Below, one piece after another: positions 1 through 9,548 of a stretch of DNA of 64,000 nucleotides. The notes under the pieces are model-generated. The model saw only the letters and a list, made by a program, of their open reading frames with translations, was not told the DNA's origin and searched no databases. Each line of letters starts with the position of its first letter. Position 1 is the first letter of the stretch. Origin of the DNA: Antitrichia curtipendula (Eukaryota; Streptophyta; Bryopsida; Hypnales; Leucodontaceae); the NCBI GenBank assembly GCA_951230915.1, contig OX579634.1, forward strand, positions 41,367,570-41,431,569, written 5' to 3'. The position numbers were made by a program, and so were the translations under genes.

Positions 1-388
1 TCATTGATTTATGTAAAGCATTATTTCTTCTTTTCATTGATATAATATCTTCCTAGAATTAGTTATAATAGAGTCTACCTCTGAAAAAAGGACATAAGAG
101 TAGCCTTATCTAACCATATGCACAAAATATGCAATCAATTAAACTACCCCCATTGGACCCTTCATTCACAATGGTTTGTGGATTATAAGTGTTCTTTATT
201 TATCATTTATTTATTCTATCTTCGGAGACATTTCTTCAAGAGTAGTAATTGGATGAAGTACGTTTTTTTAAAACATTCATGCCATATTTGACGTGGATGA
301 TTGGGCATTGAAGAGTAAATTTTTATTTATTTTGCACTACTAATTGTGACAAGGGCAAGGATATGGCATTTTCAGTATTTTAGATCTT
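1..388. other. AT-rich intergenic DNA, nothing recognised
   Basis: No open reading frame of note, no tandem repeat and no element ends that I can pair inside this stretch. It may be the tail of something lying before the window. Confidence 0.5.
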
Positions 389-969
389 TTAACTCTAAAG
401 CCCCGCTTGTCCCCTCAGGGGACAATTTGGGTCTAGGTAGGTTCCTATTGTCTCAATTTGAAGTGAATTTTTTTGATATTTTTTGAGGTTGTGTAGCTTT
501 GCAAGAGCTTTGTCGATATATAATTTTTGTTTCAACCGGATGCCAGATGAAAAAATTATGGCATAATGAGCAAGAAATGGAGATTGGCAGGCAGCCCAAA
601 AAAATTACAAAAAGTCAAAATAATATTTTTTGAATTTTTTTCCTGAAATATTATATTTTTTTCCTATACATGAAGATTTGATTCATTCTATTTGGACTAG
701 GGATGAGAAAGTTATGGACAATTTTAGTTTTTCGGGCAATTTAAGCATCTTCTTGAAAAAAAACTTTTTGTTCAACTTTGAATGCTAATATCTTCCAATC
801 TGTACGGTCAAATTTGATGAAATTTTTACTAGATGATCTTAGACAAGTTAAGTATAAGACCCTATAGTTAAATTCCCAAAAAAAAATTGGTTTCCTTAAG
901 TAAATGCAACAAAAGTGGTAGTTTTGAGTGTTTTTTGGCAGAAAACACCCTCGGGGTTTTAGGGGTTAA
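389..969 (+). mobile_element. TTAA-family non-autonomous element, copy E (581 bp, internally deleted)
   Basis: Starts TTAACTCTAAAGCCCC and ends in the inverse of TTAACCCCTAAAACCCC, so both ends carry TTAA and a TIR of about 16 bp. Its right third resembles the right ends of the ~930-bp copies: a block ending in 'gttttgagtgttttttgg' followed by the terminal 'ttttaggggttaa'. It is shorter than those copies, so it looks like an internally deleted derivative. It has no coding capacity. Confidence 0.6.
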
Positions 970-1689
970 AAGGGTTACACAAGTACAAGGTTATTGTTCT
1001 TTGTCCTTCAAATCCCACATAGTTTAAAAGAAACTTGGTTCCCAATACCTCCTTACTTAACATTGTTCTATATGGAAACAACATATAAGTATATATAGTT
1101 TCCAACCATATAAAGCAAAGGTGCACTTGTTGGTATTTTTGTTTATCAAATGTGGTATACATCCAACAATGCATTTTACAACAAATTATGTGAATTAAAA
1201 GGTACATAATCAAATAATATGTGCATTATTCAATAATTTTGGGGCAAATAAATAGAAAGTCCCATCTTTTATTTTGTAGCTAGCTTCTTTCATATATTTT
1301 GTATGTTCCAAACATAAATTCAAATTGTATCTTCGATACGGTATTAATGAGTTTATGATTTTTTTCCTTTAGGAAACAAATTGGAATTGGGTTATAAAGA
1401 CCTCCCCTATTGAAATTATGAATAAAGCCCTCCTATAAGATACAAGTTATGAAAATCCCTCAATGATAAGGAAAAAAAATTCATAATCCATCTATATTAA
1501 TGAAATCTCACAAAATTTCATCCAAAATCTTTATGTCATATTAAGATTGTTTCTTCGGAAATTTTCCTTGACATGTGCATGAAAATAATTTCTTCGAAAA
1601 TAGTCTTTATTCTATCAAATATACCACAAGACTAGATAAAATTTAATCCAATCATAGTCATAGATACCTTGGACACTTGGAGACAATGC
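970..1689. other. AT-rich intergenic DNA, nothing recognised
   Basis: Short stop-rich frames only. No terminal repeats, tandem repeats or RNA-like structure that I can support. Confidence 0.5.
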
Positions 1690-2095
1690 TTCTTTTGTGC
1701 ACTATTTTTGCCAATTGGCTACAACAAAATGACATTGGCTATACTTTTGTAAAGGAAAATTTTATTTCTAGGAGTCAAAATATTTATATTTTTTTTTAAG
1801 ACCAATAGCCAAATTTTACTTAGTTATCACTGAATTTTGATATACATATCTCCAAATATCACTTGAGTATTGAAGAGATAGTTGGCTACTTCTTCAAAAT
1901 GATAAAAAAATCATTTCTTGGAGAACACCCCACCCCCGGATAGTACTAGCTAGCTTTTTTTTATGCACAATTTTTTTGTCATTTGGCTATAGTCAAAGAC
2001 ATTGGCTATTTTTTTCAAAGGAGGTTTTCATTTTTTCAGTCAAAATAGCTAAATTACTACTATGTTTTAAGACCAATAGTCAAATCTTACTTAAC
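1690..2095. repeat. Direct duplication of a ~130-bp block
   Basis: Unit 1 (about 1690-1820) and unit 2 (about 1958-2095) share the order 'gcacaattttt', 'ttggcta', 'gacattggctat', 'gtcaaaat' and 'aagaccaatag' followed by 'caaat.ttactta'. The second unit is interrupted by the TTAA element that starts at 2091. Unit 1 therefore approximates the sequence before that insertion. Confidence 0.6.
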
Positions 2096-3022
2096 CCTTA
2101 AAGTCCCAAGGCCATTTTCCCATCAAAAACCACTTAAAATTGCCATTTCTAGAGCAAAGAGCAAAAAATCAAATTTAATGTTTATTTTGCATATTTAACC
2201 GTAGGATCTTGTACTAGACTAGTGTAAGAATGTGTGGAAAAAATTTCAGAAATTTTGACCATGTAGATTGCAAGATATTTGCATTTAAAGTGAAGGAATC
2301 TAGTTTTATTGTACCTTGCTCAACTACATTTTTTGGCTTTGAACCTTTTTAACTTAAAACCTTTGCTCTAATGATTTTGAATTTCTAATTTTTTATAATG
2401 AATAATTGAGTTGAGAATCTAGAAAAAAAAATTTAAGAAGAAAAACTTAGTTTTCACTCATTAAAAAATTGTTAAGTAGAAATAAGTTCAAGGTTGAAGG
2501 AAAAATTAAATCATTAATAGCTCTAAGATAGAATTGAAATATACTAATCTCAACGGTGAGATTGTTCTAGCAAGAAATCTTGACCTTGTGAAACTTTTTT
2601 TTTTTTTAAATTGTTAAAATTGAGTTTAGAAATGAGTCCTACAAGTTATTTTTTCAAAAAGACGCTCTAACTGCCCGAAAAATAAGATTGACCATAACTT
2701 TTGCATAACAAATCCAAATGGAATGAATCAAAGCTTCCCATGTAAATAAAAATAAAATCTATATGAGACAAATTTAAAAAAAATTTAATTTAAAGTTTTT
2801 TTGAGGATTTTTTTCTGCCCGCCGAACTAAAATTGGGGTTTTTATGCCATAACTTTTTCTCCTAGGCACCGATTGAAATAAAAATTACATTTTTGGAAAG
2901 CTAATGTGATTCTCTATCTTCACAAAAAAAAAATCACAAAATCACAAAAATTATTGAGACCGTAGGACCTGCCCAAAATCCATTTTGTCCCCCGAGGGGA
3001 CAATTGGGACTTTAGGGGTTAA
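2091..3022 (-). mobile_element. TTAA-family non-autonomous element, copy D (932 bp)
   Basis: Both ends are TTAA. The left terminus is TTAACCCTTAAAGTCCCAA and the right terminus is the inverse of TTAACCCCTAAAGTCCCAA, a TIR of about 19 bp with one mismatch. The interior matches the copy at 35850-36783 in the same orientation, with shared 'tgccatttctag', 'taggatcttgta' and 'tagattgcaag' blocks in the same order. It sits in the second unit of a local duplication whose first unit lacks the insert. No transposase reading frame is present. Confidence 0.75.
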
Positions 3023-4101
3023 ATATCACATACACTAAATAGTAAAATTAGGTTTTTCTTCACTAATTTGTAGGCATTTGACACTATATAAATGTTTATT
3101 GATATTGTACAATACCGCACTATTTTTGAATTAGATATTATTGTAACTAGGACTCATGAATCTCCGTGTATATCCCCTAAATGACGGACCCATGACCATT
3201 GATTTCAAGCTCACTATCCATTACTCAGTTTACTGCCATTTTGCAACTAGATGTATATGAAAAAATTTATAATTATTTTTTAGAGATAAAGTTATATGTC
3301 TACTTTACTCCACAAAAAAAATTAGATTTTTTTGAGGTCTTTTGAAGAAAAAGTGAAGGAAAATCACATCAAATATAAAATTATTTTAAAAAATCTGAAA
3401 ATTTCACTATGTGTGTATAATACAATGACAAACATCATAGGGTATACACAAATTCCATGTCATTCTACAATTAGAATTCAATAAACATTGAAAATGCATT
3501 CAAAGTTCAAATTGCAATAAAATATTCAATATTAGGATTTTTTTCAAAATTCAAATTGGAGTAGAAACTAGAGTAAATGACCTTCATTTTGTTAGTTGGG
3601 CTCAAACTCAAAAAATATTGTTTTTGTGGAGAAATTTCAGATTTTAAGCAAGGAGCAATGACTTCCCCAAAATACACTAAAACAACATATTTTGTGATCC
3701 GTTTTTCTTAACAACTTCTTATTCACATGAAGACAAACACTAATAAGACTACAAATCTCAGTTGGATACTCTTCATAATCCAACATGAAATGTCAACAAG
3801 GAAATTGGGGATGAAAAAAATGCTTTCAATACCTTTACAACTTATTGGAATGTCATCCCAAGGCCACAAAGTGGTGCCGGCGGCGTTCCAAGGATATAAT
3901 TAGAAATATTTATTAAAGATCTTTGTTGATTTTAATGGCTTGTAAAGTAACTTTCTTGGACTAACGCAACCTAATTATTCATGCAACCTAATTTCACTAA
4001 GTTTTGACATAGATATCACCGATATTAACACCCCAATGTTACATGAGTATTGAAGAAATAGCAAAATGGTAAAAAAAAACAAGTTGACACTAGCAACGAA
4101 A
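3023..4101. other. AT-rich intergenic DNA with a weak dispersed repeat
   Basis: A block at about 3548-3620 ('aaattgg.gtagaaactagag' followed by 'gaccttcatttt') recurs at about 37475-37535. A block at about 3990-4060 resembles about 1840-1875 ('acatgagtattgaagaaatag'). Otherwise I see nothing. Confidence 0.4.
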
Positions 4102-4338
4102 GGGCTAGGGAGGATTGACCTATGCATTGCCCCATCTTTTATCCCTACAAAAAGCACTGGAATTATTTATTTGCCGCAGATGATAAAAATTCAAAATTCA
4201 AAATTTGTATATGCAATTAGAGTCCCCAAATTAGCTGGAGAACTTCAAGAAATACAAAATTTAAGCGGCATAAAGTACGGGGCAATTTTTACATTTAGCC
4301 TATGATGGGGCAATACATGGGTCCATCCTCCCTGGCCC
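4102..4338. mobile_element. Family O inverted-repeat element, copy 3 (237 bp)
   Basis: The left end GGGCTAGGGAGGATTGACC is mirrored by the right end (inverse GGGCCAGGGAGGATGGACC). Pairing continues to about 35 bp with about five mismatches. The inside shares the 'ccccaaattagct' core with copies at 22091-22335 and 39373-39609. It lies immediately upstream of the first CML promoter. Confidence 0.7.
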
Positions 4339-4700
4339 AGCGAAAGTCGGTAAGAAACTACGTTCACGGCAGGTTCGGGATCCCCACCGACGAAGCAACG
4401 GCGGCAGACACCAGTCGGCACTCCTAGGCTACCTACCCCAAATACGTAAGCTTAGTCGTAAAAGCGTGTACAATACGGTATGTTCTGCGTCTCCTTCTCG
4501 AGATACGACTCACCGCGGCCTCGTGGCCTCGTCGCAGGAGCGGGTCTCAATTTGCGTTGAATGGAAGCCAGCATATTCGACCGCCCAGGCCGGCCGGCTC
4601 CCCATCTTCATCGAACCTTCCTCAAAATGTCTGCAGCGTCCAGTCAATCAGCTCCGAAATTCAGGGTTTCAACTTCCTGTAAATCACCGATTGTATGAAG
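4339..4700 (+). promoter_or_regulatory. Upstream region of the first CML gene
   Basis: Composition changes abruptly to GC-richer sequence at about 4330 and leads into the TATA box at 4701. This is the likely promoter. I cannot name individual regulatory sites with confidence. Confidence 0.4.
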
Positions 4701-4708
4701 TATATAAG
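4701..4708 (+). promoter_or_regulatory. TATA box of the first CML gene
   Basis: TATATAAG lies about 245 bp before the start codon, followed by a C/T-rich leader. The spacing predicts a transcription start near 4730. Confidence 0.6.
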
Positions 4709-4947
4709 TGTGGGTTCCCTCTGTTACCCATCTCACAATTCTCAAATCCAATCTCACTACAACCGTCAAAATTCTCTTCAAACTCTCGACTTATACAAAC
4801 TCTCTTTGTGAACCTCGACTCAATCTCGGCCTCAATCTCGTGCGAAATTGCGTCAACCCCATCATCCTACAATTGAATTCAACTCTTTCGCGAGCTTGAA
4901 GCTTGAATTTCCTCTTTGAGATTTCAAGGGTTTGCATCCCTTGTGCA

Positions 4948-5517
4948 ATGAAGTTCAAGTTCAGAAGCCGCAGTTCTCGAACTTCTTTACCTCGTGGTTC
5001 AGGGCGCATGGAAGAAGCGCCCCCCGCGACAGATCCCGTGCTTATGAAAGAACTCACCGCCACTTTCAGGGTTTTTGATAAAGACGCGAACGGGAAGATT
5101 TCCAAGGAGGAGCTTGGGGAGGTTCTTCGATCACTAGGCGACAACGTGACTGACTGCGAGCTCGACGAAGTGATGGCGAATCTGGGTGGTGACGATGGGT
5201 GCATTGATCTTCCACAATTCATCACCTTCCACACAAACAAGACCCCAGTCTCGAGGTCGTCAGAAACAAGTAATGCGGAGGACGAGGACCCTGAAGTGGC
5301 GACTTTGAGGTCGGCGTTTGCAGTGTTCGATACCGATAAGAACGGTTTCATTTCAGCGGAGGAGCTCCAAAGAGTCATGCAAACTTTGGGAGACAAGCAT
5401 ACTTCGCTGGAGGAGTGTCGGCATATGATCAGTTGCGTGGATCGTGATGGTAACCAAATGGTGGATTTCAGCGAGTTTCGAAGCTTGATGTCTGGCACTT
5501 CGGTGCTCGCCTGCTAA
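4948..5517 (+). CDS. Calmodulin-like EF-hand protein (CML), 189 aa, first of tandem pair
   Basis: A Ca2+ sensor of the plant calmodulin-like family, intronless. The first ATG in frame is at 4948, and its N-terminus (MKFKFRSRSS) matches that of the gene at 8979, which fixes the start. After a basic, Ser/Arg-rich N-terminus of about 25 residues come four EF-hand positions. EF1 has D44, D46, N48, G49 and E55. EF2 (about 79-90) is degraded: one codon is missing, the first loop Asp is lost, and the closing Glu is Gln90. EF3 has D128, D130, N132, G133 and E139. EF4 has D165, D167, N169, D173 and E176, but Gln at loop position 6 instead of Gly. An acidic Ser-rich linker joins the lobes. EF1 and EF3 should bind Ca2+, EF4 may, and EF2 probably does not. 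The target is unknown. The closest relative in the window is the next gene. Confidence 0.92.
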   Translation: MKFKFRSRSSRTSLPRGSGRMEEAPPATDPVLMKELTATFRVFDKDANGKISKEELGEVLRSLGDNVTDCELDEVMANLGGDDGCIDLPQFITFHTNKTPVSRSSETSNAEDEDPEVATLRSAFAVFDTDKNGFISAEELQRVMQTLGDKHTSLEECRHMISCVDRDGNQMVDFSEFRSLMSGTSVLAC

Positions 5518-6371
5518 TCGAAACTTAGCATAGGTTTAGTTCAATTCAATTCTGTGAGAAATCCATTTTACACCTCCAATTCCGTCAAACCGTCTCAATT
5601 CAAAGCGCCAAATTTGTCCAACTCCCTATGTATTCAACTGCAGAAAGCTCGAAAACAAGGATCAGCAGAGATTTTCGTGCAATTCAGCGCGTCCATCTTG
5701 AAAAGTGACGATGCCATTTTAACAAATTTGACGTTAGTTTTAGAGGCGGCATCTGGAGATTCAGGATCACAGGGTTGAAAGTTTGGCACATTGTGGAGCT
5801 AGAAGAAGACCGACAGAGCTAGTCGTGTTAGGGCCTGCAATGTCGACTTCGACGACCACTACCGTGCGAAACTTAGTCACGCTTATTTTCCTGCAAAAGT
5901 GTGCCTGTTGAGTCCTCGGATGAGGACCGTGTGATTCTAGGGTTGATTATTGTGAGCAGACGGATTGGTAGTCTGGAAGAAAAAAAGGGATCATGAATAA
6001 AAACATTGGCCAATGTGAGCCATTGATCGAGCTACTTCCACTCACTGGAAGTGTTTCTCGAGTTCTTTGCAAAGTTCAGTGTCTAACTTGTTGTCATTGT
6101 CAGCGTATTTTGTGCCATGCTTGTCTTTTTATGTTTACTTCTTTGCTTGGAAAAATATAGATAAATCATGTGGAAGTCAAGTTGTTGATTTTGGGTGTTC
6201 GTGTTTTCATTTTTTTATTTAAAAAACAAACATTTATTGGCTCAAGTGAAATGATTAGAGCATTACAATACTCACTGGAGGTAACAAGATCTCTAGCTTA
6301 GCCTCCTACAAATGCACGATGCTGCTAAGTCAAAATGGCCGGAAACCGTGCCTCGGAGCAAACCTCTCTGA
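5518..6371. other. 3' region of the first CML gene and intergenic DNA
   Basis: The sequence stays gene-like in composition to about 6150 (probable 3' untranslated region), then turns AT-rich. I see no further gene. Confidence 0.4.
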
Positions 6372-6590
6372 TCAACCCTTGGAGTCCGAAGGCCTTTTTT
6401 TCATCAAATACCACTCAAAACCACCAATTATTACAAAGAATTTTTTTATAAATAATTTTTAATAATTTTTAATTTTTAATTTTTTTTCCATTCCATATCT
6501 AACTATTGTAGGATCTTCCACTGGACCAGTATAGGAGTATGTGGAAAAATATTTAGAACCTTTGATTGCACAGAATGCAAGACATTAGCG
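6372..6590 (-). mobile_element. Truncated TTAA-family element (right-end fragment, copy F)
   Basis: 'tcaacccttggagtcc' followed by 'ccactcaaaaccacc', 'gtaggatctt' and 'gaatgcaagacatta' follows the order of the inverted right end of copies D and C. The matching other end is missing. At about 6590 the sequence runs into a different repeat. Confidence 0.5.
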
Positions 6591-6800
6591 TTTAACCCAT
6601 AAATGACACTATATCCAATTTGGGGCCTATGAATGACAAAGAATCCTTCTAAGTGGGTTAGAATTGTAACTATTCATCCTCTAAAATTTATGTGAAAAGG
6701 GGAAGTCTTCTACAATAGTTTCACTTCCAATGAATACTTCTAGATTTTTGTTAAACCAATGATTCACACAACACCAAAATAGATGATTTCCATGGTTACC
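6591..6800. repeat. Dispersed repeat G, copy 1
   Basis: 'aatgaatgacaaagaatcct' at about 6628, then 'gaagtctt' and 'aatgattcacacaa', recurs in the same order at about 49584-49730. The ends are not defined. Confidence 0.5.
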
Positions 6801-6841
6801 TTTAAGGATTAAAATGAAGAAAATAAGACATTTTGCACCTT

Positions 6842-6989
6842 CCTAAGCTATTCTTTAGATTATAAGATTTTGAACCTAAAGTCCAAAAGTCCCCTTAGGA
6901 GATACTTGGGATTTTCCTAGGCTACTCCATAGGTTATATGTTTTTGAATCTAAAGTCCAAAAATCCCTTTAGGGGATACTTGGGATTTT
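6842..6989. repeat. Two-copy 74-bp tandem repeat
   Basis: Units 6842-6915 and 6916-6989 align end to end without gaps. Both run from 'cctaagct'/'cctaggct' through 'ctaaagtccaaaa' to 'gatacttgggatttt'. They carry about a dozen substitutions, so the duplication is not recent. Confidence 0.75.
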
Positions 6990-7689
6990 GGACAAGCTTG
7001 TGTGACCTCAATTTTCTACATTAATTTTTGAAACTTTTTTTGAAGATAGTAAAATACAATACCTTTAATGAAGGGAATATAAATCTTATTTCAATTGGTG
7101 CATGAGATCAAAAGTTATGCCACCTTAAGCTCAAAAAGCAATTGGGTAGTACACAAAAAAATTCTATTGAATTTTTTTTTTAAATTTAAATTTGCTTTTC
7201 ATGGATTATTATTTTATTTTATTTATATGAATAGCTTTGATTCATTCCATTTGGGTTAGTGATGCAAAAGTTACAAAGTTTCATGTTTTGTTAGCAATCA
7301 TGACCGATTTTCCTACAAAAAAACCATATTGGATTCATTTGAATTTGAATTCAATTTTCAGAGTTTAGAAAAAAAAATTCACAAGGTCTGATTTTTCTTG
7401 CTCACTTGAACAATCTCACTATTATTATTTGTGTTGGTTTCAATTCAATTTAGAGCAAATAATGATTTAGTTTTTCCTTCTATTTCGTACCAACTTATTT
7501 ACATAAGGTGAAGGCACCCAATACCAACCACTGTCCCATCATCAATCAATAGGGTGTCTAAAATTTAGGAGAGGCTACAAGTAATTTTCAACCATCAATT
7601 CTTGGTTTTTGATCATCAATTCCTCTATTCTTGTCACAAGACATATCCTTGGTTTGAAGTGCAAAAGTAAACAAGAAGTACTCTCTTAA
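6990..7689. other. AT-rich intergenic DNA
   Basis: Nothing recognised except scattered short phrases also found inside TTAA elements (for example 'tttgattcattccatttggg'), which suggests old, decayed copies. Confidence 0.4.
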
Positions 7690-7930
7690 ATGAACCATTA
7701 TGGAATAATTTAGACATTGGACATGGGTCCATATCAACTTCTGGCTTTCAAAATTCATGATAATTTCAATTTAAGCAATAAAATTACCAAAAATTTGCAA
7801 TCCCCGTCATTTCTATCTTTGCACATAAGAAAATATTTGCTTAGCACATAGATTTGTGGATCATGTCCAGAATTGCTTAATGGGTCGGTTATGGGTGCCT
7901 CCACTGTAGATGTGAAGTTCACAAATTTTA
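7690..7930. repeat. Dispersed repeat M, copy 1
   Basis: 'ctttcaaaattcat', 'gcaataaaattacca', 'aaaatatttgctt' and 'ggttatgggtgcctccact' occur in the same order at about 51120-51345. The first part also occurs at about 49150-49300. The ends are not defined. Confidence 0.6.
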
Positions 7931-8450
7931 TACACCAATGTGCCGAAACTACCAACGAATGACAGGATTGAACGAAAATGGATCCGTGCACGCTGACAAG
8001 GACGGTGACAGTGGAACGCAAGGAGTACGCTCCGTACCCTTGCCGGACCTGCCCGGTTCTCAATTCACAGCCACATACAGTCATCGAAGATCATCATCAT
8101 TGGAACATACAAGAATGTTCTGCAAAGATCCACACAAAGCATACATGCACGCGTCTTCGAAATCCAATGAATCTGTACAGCCGTCATGATCCACAAATGA
8201 TGAAGATAATGAATCCGAGAGCATCAATCAGTTCGTCCCCCGGAGGAACTGTCACAGGAGATCAACAAATACGCGTCTTTATAATCCTCTGCATGCGTAC
8301 ATTGAGAAGATCCACAATGGGTGAACATAATGACTTTGGTACTATTCCTACCAATCCTGTGAGTCCATGACACCCTTCTTCGGAGGGATTCCTCCTTCCT
8401 TGCAATTCCCCTCCGCATTGATGACTCGCGATCGTGGTATCTTTAATTCA

Positions 8451-8457
8451 TATAAAT
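8451..8457 (+). promoter_or_regulatory. TATA box of the second CML gene
   Basis: TATAAAT at the end of a GC-richer upstream block (about 7940-8450). It implies a leader of about 500 nt before the start codon at 8979. Confidence 0.55.
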
Positions 8458-8569
8458 GCTCAAGCCCATGCCTGTTGTAATTATATCAGGGTTTTGTTTG
8501 CAAATTGAGATAGAAGCATACTGAGATTCTAAGTGCGAAGTAAGGTATCCGTGTTTTGAAGCAAGTGTG

Positions 8570-8965
8570 TGTTGCGAATTGTGTTTTGAAGCAGTGAGTT
8601 TATCTGAGTGGAAGTGTGTTTGAAGAAGGTTTCCTTTCCATTTCTGTGTTTGCGGTTATCTTGTGTTTGTTGCAAAATTGCGCTTGAAGCACACATTCCG
8701 AGTGTAGGTGTTTTTTTTTGGCGTTCTCGAAGAAGGCTTGCTTGCCTGCCATATCCGTATTTGCTGGTAGTGTGTGTAGTGTGTGTTGGAAAGCGCACAT
8801 TCTGACCGTAGGTGTTTTTTTTAGCGTTTCTTGAAGAAGGCTAGCTTCCCTGCCGTATCCGTATAAATTGCAGCTAGACCGTGTTGCAAATCACGCTAGA
8901 AGCACGCATTCTGCGCGTGGAGTGTATTTTCGGTGGTGTTGAAGAGGTCTTTCTTGCCCGAGATT
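8570..8965 (+). repeat. Decayed tandem repeat in the leader of the second CML gene
   Basis: Four units of about 98-116 bp begin near 8570, 8670, 8786 and 8884. Each starts 'ttg.aaat..cgc', then gives 'gaagca', a T-run after 'gtaggtg', 'gaagaaggct.gctt' and usually 'tatccgta'. The two middle units are the best preserved and the outer two are partial. All units lie between the TATA box and the ATG, so they should be transcribed as 5' untranslated sequence. Confidence 0.7.
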
Positions 8966-8978
8966 GTGTTATTTTACA

Positions 8979-9548
8979 ATGAAGCTGAAGTTGAGAAGCC
9001 CGAGTAAGAGAAGCTCGAGTAGAAAAGAGGTCGAAGTGGCCGTGGATCCTCGTTCCCCGCTTGTGAAGGAGCTTTCGGCTACGTTCGTGGTGTTCGACCG
9101 AGATTCCGATGGCCGAATCTCGAAAAGTGAACTTGGTACCGTGTTGAGCTCTCTCGGAGACAACCTGAGCGACTCGGAGCTTGACGAGCTGATGGCGAAA
9201 GTGGACGGCGATGGCGATGGCTTCATCGACTTGCAAGAGTTCATTGATTTCCACACGCAAAAGAGCGGAAGAACGAGCGATGCTTCCCAATCATCATCGA
9301 ACTCTTCAGAATGGAGCGAGGAGAAGGATGCGTTGCAGGCTGCTTTCGATGTGTTCGATGCGAACAAGGATGGTTTCATTTCGGCTGAAGAGCTCCGGAG
9401 AGTCATGTGCAGTCTTGGCGACGAGCACACTTCGTTGGCGGAGTGTTTGCACATGATCAGTTGCGTGGACAAAGACGGGAATCAAATGGTGGATTTCACA
9501 GAGTTTCAGGACCTGATGACTAGAGGCGTAGCTTCTATTTTGTGTTGA
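8979..9548 (+). CDS. Calmodulin-like EF-hand protein (CML), 189 aa, second of tandem pair
   Basis: An intronless CML gene and the full-length partner of the gene at 4948, with the same length and order of parts. The first in-frame ATG is 8979. A basic Ser/Arg/Lys N-terminus (about 1-18) precedes four complete EF-hand loops. EF1 has D40, D42, D44, G45 and E51. EF2 has D76, D78, D80, G81, D84 and E87. EF3 has D127, N129, D131, G132 and E138. EF4 has D164, D166, N168, D172 and E175. As in the other two CML genes here, EF4 has Gln instead of Gly at loop position 6. A Ser-rich linker (about 98-113) separates the lobes. Unlike its neighbour, EF2 is intact, so this copy should bind more Ca2+. Its long repeat-bearing leader suggests separate regulation. 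The protein ends in Cys but lacks a CaaX box. Confidence 0.94.
   Translation: MKLKLRSPSKRSSSRKEVEVAVDPRSPLVKELSATFVVFDRDSDGRISKSELGTVLSSLGDNLSDSELDELMAKVDGDGDGFIDLQEFIDFHTQKSGRTSDASQSSSNSSEWSEEKDALQAAFDVFDANKDGFISAEELRRVMCSLGDEHTSLAECLHMISCVDKDGNQMVDFTEFQDLMTRGVASILC

Noticed and set aside
4466..4876. 136-codon + strand frame before the first CML gene
   Set aside because: Contains the TATA box and leader of the CML gene; no similarity or codon bias suggesting a protein.
4903..4947. N-terminal extension of the first CML frame by 15 codons
   Set aside because: Begins with TTG, not ATG; the paralogue supports the ATG at 4948.
4791..5498. 235-codon frame on the - strand across the first CML gene
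   Set aside because: Exact antisense shadow of a gene with clear EF-hands; Ser-rich, no recognisable domain.
8969..9472. 167-codon frame on the - strand across the second CML gene
   Set aside because: Antisense shadow; the + strand encodes the EF-hand protein.
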